Under the pieces are notes generated by a model. It was not told the origin of the DNA. It did no database searches and saw only the letters and a list, made by a program, of their open reading frames with translations. A stretch of 17,356 nucleotides of DNA, taken from Bacteroidaceae bacterium. Its GTDB lineage: Bacteria > Bacteroidota > Bacteroidia > Bacteroidales > Bacteroidaceae. The DNA lies in contig JAEEOD010000350.1 of NCBI GenBank assembly GCA_016284115.1, positions 1 through 17,356 on the forward strand, in the 5' to 3' direction. This document shows, in pieces, positions 14,634-17,356 of this stretch; positions within the stretch are counted from its first letter, which is position 1, and every line of letters starts with the position of its first letter. Made by a program: the position numbers and the translations under genes.

Positions 14634-16846
14634 AATCTGCTAACATTCTTTACACCTTTTACGGTTTTAAGTTTCTTAATCAAGGCGTTTAGCTTAGAAG
14701 TGTCACTCACCATTACTGTGAGTTGTCCGCTAAATAGCCCATCATTGGCTTCAATACCTATACTTCGTAAGTTAATACCTATCTCCTTATTAATAATAGA
14801 GGTGATATTGGTCACAATACCAATATCGTCATGTCCAACCACCATCAATGTGATAGGATATTGCGAACCCACTGATTTGCCAGCCCATTTTGCTTTTACA
14901 ATACGATATCCATATCGCTCCCTCATATCATGGGCGTTAGGACAATTGGTTCGATGAATCATGATGCCTCGTTTAATACTAACGAATCCAAAAATATCAT
15001 CACCATAAATAGGGTGGCAGCATTGCGCCAGTTGGTATTGAATGCCTTTAAGATTCTGATCAATCACCAGTACATCCTCGAGGCTGTTGTCATCCTCGCC
15101 CTCCATCTTCTGTAAACTGAAGCCTTCTGCCGTACGAGATTGTGCCTCTGTAATATCAGACTCTCGCCTCAATTGCTCGAGATATTCCTCTATGATAGAA
15201 TTGGTGTCGAGGGTGCCGTTGGCAAGATTTTGATAGAAATCAGTGATGATTTTATATCCCATTCGCTTGATGACCTTCATCATTACAGACTCGTCGAAGT
15301 CTATTTTTCGATTCTTCAATTTACGCTCTAACTCTTCTTTAGCAAAAGCACTCTGTTTTGCTTCAGTCTCTTTAAGTGCCTGTTTAATTTTCGTACGAGC
15401 TTTTGAGGTAACTACAATCTTAAGCCATCCTTGTTTTGGTGTCTGTGAAGCTGATGACATGATTTCCACTTGGTCGCCACTTTTCAGCTCCTGACGTATG
15501 GGCACATTTTTACCATTAACCTTTCCACCTGTGCAAGAACACCCCAGTTTGGTGTGTATCATGAAAGCAAAATCTAACACCGTTGCACCTTTAGGAAGTT
15601 TATAAAGGTCACCTTTAGGAGTAAAAACAAATACCTCGTCTTCGTACAAATCCATCTTGAACTGATCCATTGCTTCCAGACCAGTCCCTTCCGAACTTTC
15701 AAGCGCTTCACGAACCGACGAAAGCCAATCGTCAAGGCCAGTCTCACCTTTGATGCCTTTATAGCGCCAATGAGCAGCCAACCCCCTTTCTGCCACTTCA
15801 TCCATGCGTTCAGTACGAATCTGCACTTCCACCCATTTGCCTTCTGGCCCCATCACTGTGATATGTAATGATTCATAGCCGTTGCTTTTTGGTACAGAAA
15901 GCCAATCACGCAGACGCTTAGGATTGGGTTGGTACATATCTGTCACAATGCTATACACTTGCCAGCATTGCATTTTTTCCTTTTCGTAAGGTGAATCCAA
16001 AATCACCCGGATGGCAAATAAATCATACACTCCCTCAAATGGACATTTCTGTTTTTTCATCTTTTGGTAGATGGAGTGAATGGATTTTGTTCGGCCTTTA
16101 ATATGAAACTTCAATCCAGCATCCTCTAAACTCTTTTGCAGAGGTCCAATAAAGCGAGCAATATAGGCGTCACGACTTTTCTTGGTCTCATTGAGTTTAT
16201 CTTTGATATGATAATAAATATCATGTTCTGTGTATTTAAGAGAAAGATCTTCCAGCTCAGATTTCAAAGCATAAAGACCAAGTTTGTGGGCTAGGGGAGC
16301 ATATAGATATGCTGCCTCGTTAGCTACTTGGAGACGGCCTTCTTCATTCTCAACATCTCGTATCTGACGCATAATGTTTACACGGTCAGCGATGATAATG
16401 AGAATTACTCGCATATCTTCAGCAAATGTTAGTAACAGATTGCGGAAATTCTCAGATTCAATAGACGGACTTTTTTCGTATAATTCACGAACCCTAATAA
16501 GTCCTCTAACTATACCAGCCACGTCGGAACCAAAGCCATCGTTTACTTCTTCAATTGTGCATGAGCCCGAACTTACACATTCATGTAACATGATGCCCAT
16601 AATAGAAGCGCGTTTCATGCCTATTTCGTCTGCGACTATAATAGCTGTTTGTAAACTCTTAAGCAGCGGATTCAGTTCAAAAATATCTCGAACTATTTTT
16701 CCAGATTCAATTGATTTAACCAGTTGCTTCTTAAGTTTACGAGTATCTTCTGGCAAGAAAGAATCTCCTGTCAGTCTAAGTAGTTTATGATAATTCTCCA
16801 GAAAAAGTTTGTGCTCATCTGGAGTGAAGAATGTATGTTCTGTCAT
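14630..16846 (-). CDS. relA: RelA/SpoT-family (p)ppGpp synthetase with degenerate hydrolase domain
   Basis: A 738-residue stringent-response enzyme that makes (p)ppGpp from ATP and GTP/GDP, normally on stalled ribosomes. The N-terminal HD domain (~50-190) keeps 'IADRVNIMR' (Asp154), but the usual HDxxED is 'HECVSS' (88-93), so the metal-binding Asp and the following Glu/Asp are gone, as is the normal 'YxxHP' histidine region. The synthetase domain (~240-365) is intact: 'GRTKSIHSIYQKM' (251-263), 'YDLFAIRV' (274-281), 'RLRD' (311-314, in place of RxKD), 'VPKSNGYESLH' (318-328) and 'VEVQIRT' with Glu340. Then come TGS (~404-465), a helical region, a zinc-finger/RIS module (Cys609, Cys610, Cys635, His639) and a C-terminal ACT domain (~663-738). 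It is therefore probably a synthetase without hydrolase activity. dgkA overlaps its end. Confidence 0.95.
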   Translation of the reverse strand: MTEHTFFTPDEHKLFLENYHKLLRLTGDSFLPEDTRKLKKQLVKSIESGKIVRDIFELNPLLKSLQTAIIVADEIGMKRASIMGIMLHECVSSGSCTIEEVNDGFGSDVAGIVRGLIRVRELYEKSPSIESENFRNLLLTFAEDMRVILIIIADRVNIMRQIRDVENEEGRLQVANEAAYLYAPLAHKLGLYALKSELEDLSLKYTEHDIYYHIKDKLNETKKSRDAYIARFIGPLQKSLEDAGLKFHIKGRTKSIHSIYQKMKKQKCPFEGVYDLFAIRVILDSPYEKEKMQCWQVYSIVTDMYQPNPKRLRDWLSVPKSNGYESLHITVMGPEGKWVEVQIRTERMDEVAERGLAAHWRYKGIKGETGLDDWLSSVREALESSEGTGLEAMDQFKMDLYEDEVFVFTPKGDLYKLPKGATVLDFAFMIHTKLGCSCTGGKVNGKNVPIRQELKSGDQVEIMSSASQTPKQGWLKIVVTSKARTKIKQALKETEAKQSAFAKEELERKLKNRKIDFDESVMMKVIKRMGYKIITDFYQNLANGTLDTNSIIEEYLEQLRRESDITEAQSRTAEGFSLQKMEGEDDNSLEDVLVIDQNLKGIQYQLAQCCHPIYGDDIFGFVSIKRGIMIHRTNCPNAHDMRERYGYRIVKAKWAGKSVGSQYPITLMVVGHDDIGIVTNITSIINKEIGINLRSIGIEANDGLFSGQLTVMVSDTSKLNALIKKLKTVKGVKNVSRL

Positions 16847-16869
16847 GGGTGCCTATACAAAATCGGTTG

Positions 16870-16900
16870 CAAGATAATGAAAAGAGTTTAAATATACCAA
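16870..16900 (-). promoter_or_regulatory. Possible promoter of the RSH gene
   Basis: On the minus strand TTG (16900-16898) is followed after 20 bases by TTATCTTG (16877-16870). This matches the Bacteroidetes -7 element at only four of its six fixed positions, but the spacing and the short leader to the ATG at 16846 are right. It is a weak call. Confidence 0.25.
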
Positions 16901-16955
16901 TGAAACTGTTTAAAAATGCATAATCGTAGAACTTTTCATTAAAATATGCATTTTT
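16875..16955. repeat. Two interleaved inverted repeats upstream of the RSH gene
   Basis: One pair is TAATGAAAAG (16875-16884) and CTTTTCATTA (16932-16941), 10 bp. The second is AAAAATGCATA (16912-16922) and TATGCATTTTT (16945-16955), 11 bp, each arm holding the palindrome ATGCAT. They lie between the divergent RSH and winged-helix genes, where operators would be expected. AT-rich chance pairing remains possible. Confidence 0.45.
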
Positions 16956-16967
16956 TTATTCATAATA

Positions 16968-16999
16968 TTTGGTGATTATCATAATAATGCCTAACTTTA
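16968..16999 (+). promoter_or_regulatory. Promoter of the winged-helix gene
   Basis: TTTG (16968-16971) and TAACTTTA (16992-16999; TAnnTTTG with one mismatch at the last base) are 20 bases apart. Transcription would begin near 17006, giving a ~40-base leader. This excludes the upstream TTG at 16969 as a translation start. Confidence 0.5.
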
Positions 17000-17031
17000 A
17001 AGAGAAATCAAGAAAACACGATACATTAACG

Positions 17032-17038
17032 AAAGGAG
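17032..17038 (+). promoter_or_regulatory. Shine-Dalgarno site fixing the winged-helix start
   Basis: AAAGGAG ends eight bases before ATG 17047. It is the strongest ribosome-binding site noticed in the window, where most other starts have only AT-rich leaders. It decides the start in favour of 17047. Confidence 0.7.
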
Positions 17039-17046
17039 ATATTACC

Positions 17047-17250
17047 ATGAACGCTGATAGAATTGCGAAAAATGCTAGATTGGTTTGGAATATTTTAAAA
17101 AAAACAACTAGTCGAATGACATTTATTGACATGATTGTGCAGACAAAACTTCATGCTACCGATTTGGCCTATGCTATCGGATGGCTTGCTCGTGAAGACC
17201 GTATCGGAATGATAGAGGAAAATGGCAAGCAATATTTTCTGGCTTATTGA
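17047..17250 (+). CDS. Winged helix-turn-helix protein (DUF2582-like)
   Basis: A 67-residue cytosolic protein that is almost entirely one small winged-helix domain. The visible pattern is an N-terminal helix 'NARLVWNILKK', a second helix 'TFIDMIVQTKL', a likely recognition helix 'HATDLAYAIGWLARE' and a wing 'DRIGMIEENGKQYFLAY'. The 'vW..L......t...l.....l...d...AlGWLaRE.ki......g' pattern matches the DUF2582 winged-helix family common in Bacteroidetes. It is presumed to bind nucleic acid, but its target is unknown. The start is set by the AAAGGAG site; an upstream TTG at 16969 would add 26 residues and falls inside the predicted promoter. The gene is divergent from the RSH gene and followed closely by a terminator. 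Confidence 0.82.
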   Translation: MNADRIAKNARLVWNILKKTTSRMTFIDMIVQTKLHATDLAYAIGWLAREDRIGMIEENGKQYFLAY

Positions 17251-17258
17251 TCAATCAT

Positions 17259-17286
17259 AATCGCTGTTTGGATTCAAACAGCGATT
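17259..17286 (+). terminator. Hairpin terminator after the winged-helix gene
   Basis: A perfect 12-bp stem, AATCGCTGTTTG and its complement (arms 17259-17270 and 17275-17286), with a GATT loop, followed by TT. It starts nine bases after the stop codon. The GATT loop is the same as in the hairpin at 228-261. Confidence 0.82.
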
Positions 17287-17292
17287 TTCATC

Positions 17293-17345
17293 TACTACGG
17301 GAGGAAGGTCACTTTACTACGGGAGGACGAGTGCCCCACCCGTAG
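17293..17345. repeat. Short repeat cluster with the unit TACTACGGGAGGA
   Basis: The 13-base unit TACTACGGGAGGA occurs at 17293-17305 and 17315-17327, a 22-base period. A partial inverted copy, CCCGTAG, lies at 17339-17345 and can pair with CTACGGG at 17317-17323 (or 17295-17301). It is non-coding as far as visible and runs to the window edge, so its full extent is unknown. Confidence 0.6.
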
Positions 17346-17356
17346 GAGATAAAGGC

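Noticed and set aside
16969..17046. Upstream TTG start for the winged-helix gene
   Set aside because: It lies within the predicted promoter, and the 26 extra residues are not part of the fold, while ATG 17047 has a strong AAAGGAG.

Overview
The window looks like chromosomal DNA of a gut or rumen Bacteroidetes, most like Prevotella/Segatella. The reasons are an exported GH3 beta-xylosidase next to the tail of a GH51 arabinofuranosidase, Bacteroidetes-type promoter elements (TAnnTTTG at -7, TTG at -33), AT-rich gene starts mostly lacking Shine-Dalgarno sequences, and small families typical of this phylum. No tRNA, rRNA, CRISPR array, insertion sequence or integrase is visible. No gene-free stretch exceeds 300 bases.

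Layout. Positions 1-2840 are a hemicellulose patch: the 3' end of a GH51 arabinofuranosidase (+) faces a complete GH3 beta-xylosidase (-) across a strong hairpin terminator. Together they would trim arabinose and xylose from arabinoxylan oligosaccharides. Positions 2960-9505 (+) hold a giant 1931-residue SF1 helicase-nuclease (transglutaminase-like, DUF4011, split helicase, Vsr/MTES_1575-type nuclease, DUF3320). It is followed after 12 bases by an exported metallo-beta-lactamase-fold hydrolase. A bidirectional terminator at 9573-9596 closes that unit.

Positions 9613-12571 carry small housekeeping genes: an EamA exporter (-), a hotdog thioesterase (+), FabD (-) and a four-helix membrane protein (-). 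Positions 12658-14263 (+) are an overlapping HAD phosphatase/MFS transporter pair. Positions 14265-16846 (-) are an RSH (p)ppGpp enzyme overlapping a diacylglycerol/undecaprenol kinase by ATGA. A 67-codon winged-helix gene (+), its terminator and a cluster of short repeats close the window.

The least ordinary item is the helicase-nuclease. It combines a Cys-His papain/transglutaminase-like domain, an approximately 630-residue insertion inside the helicase core and a C-terminal nuclease-like module in one chain. This resembles large single-protein nucleic-acid-processing or defence factors, but no defence role is shown by the sequence. Second is the RSH protein: its hydrolase domain has lost the HD metal motif and neighbouring acidic residues while its synthetase motifs remain, so it is probably a synthetase only.
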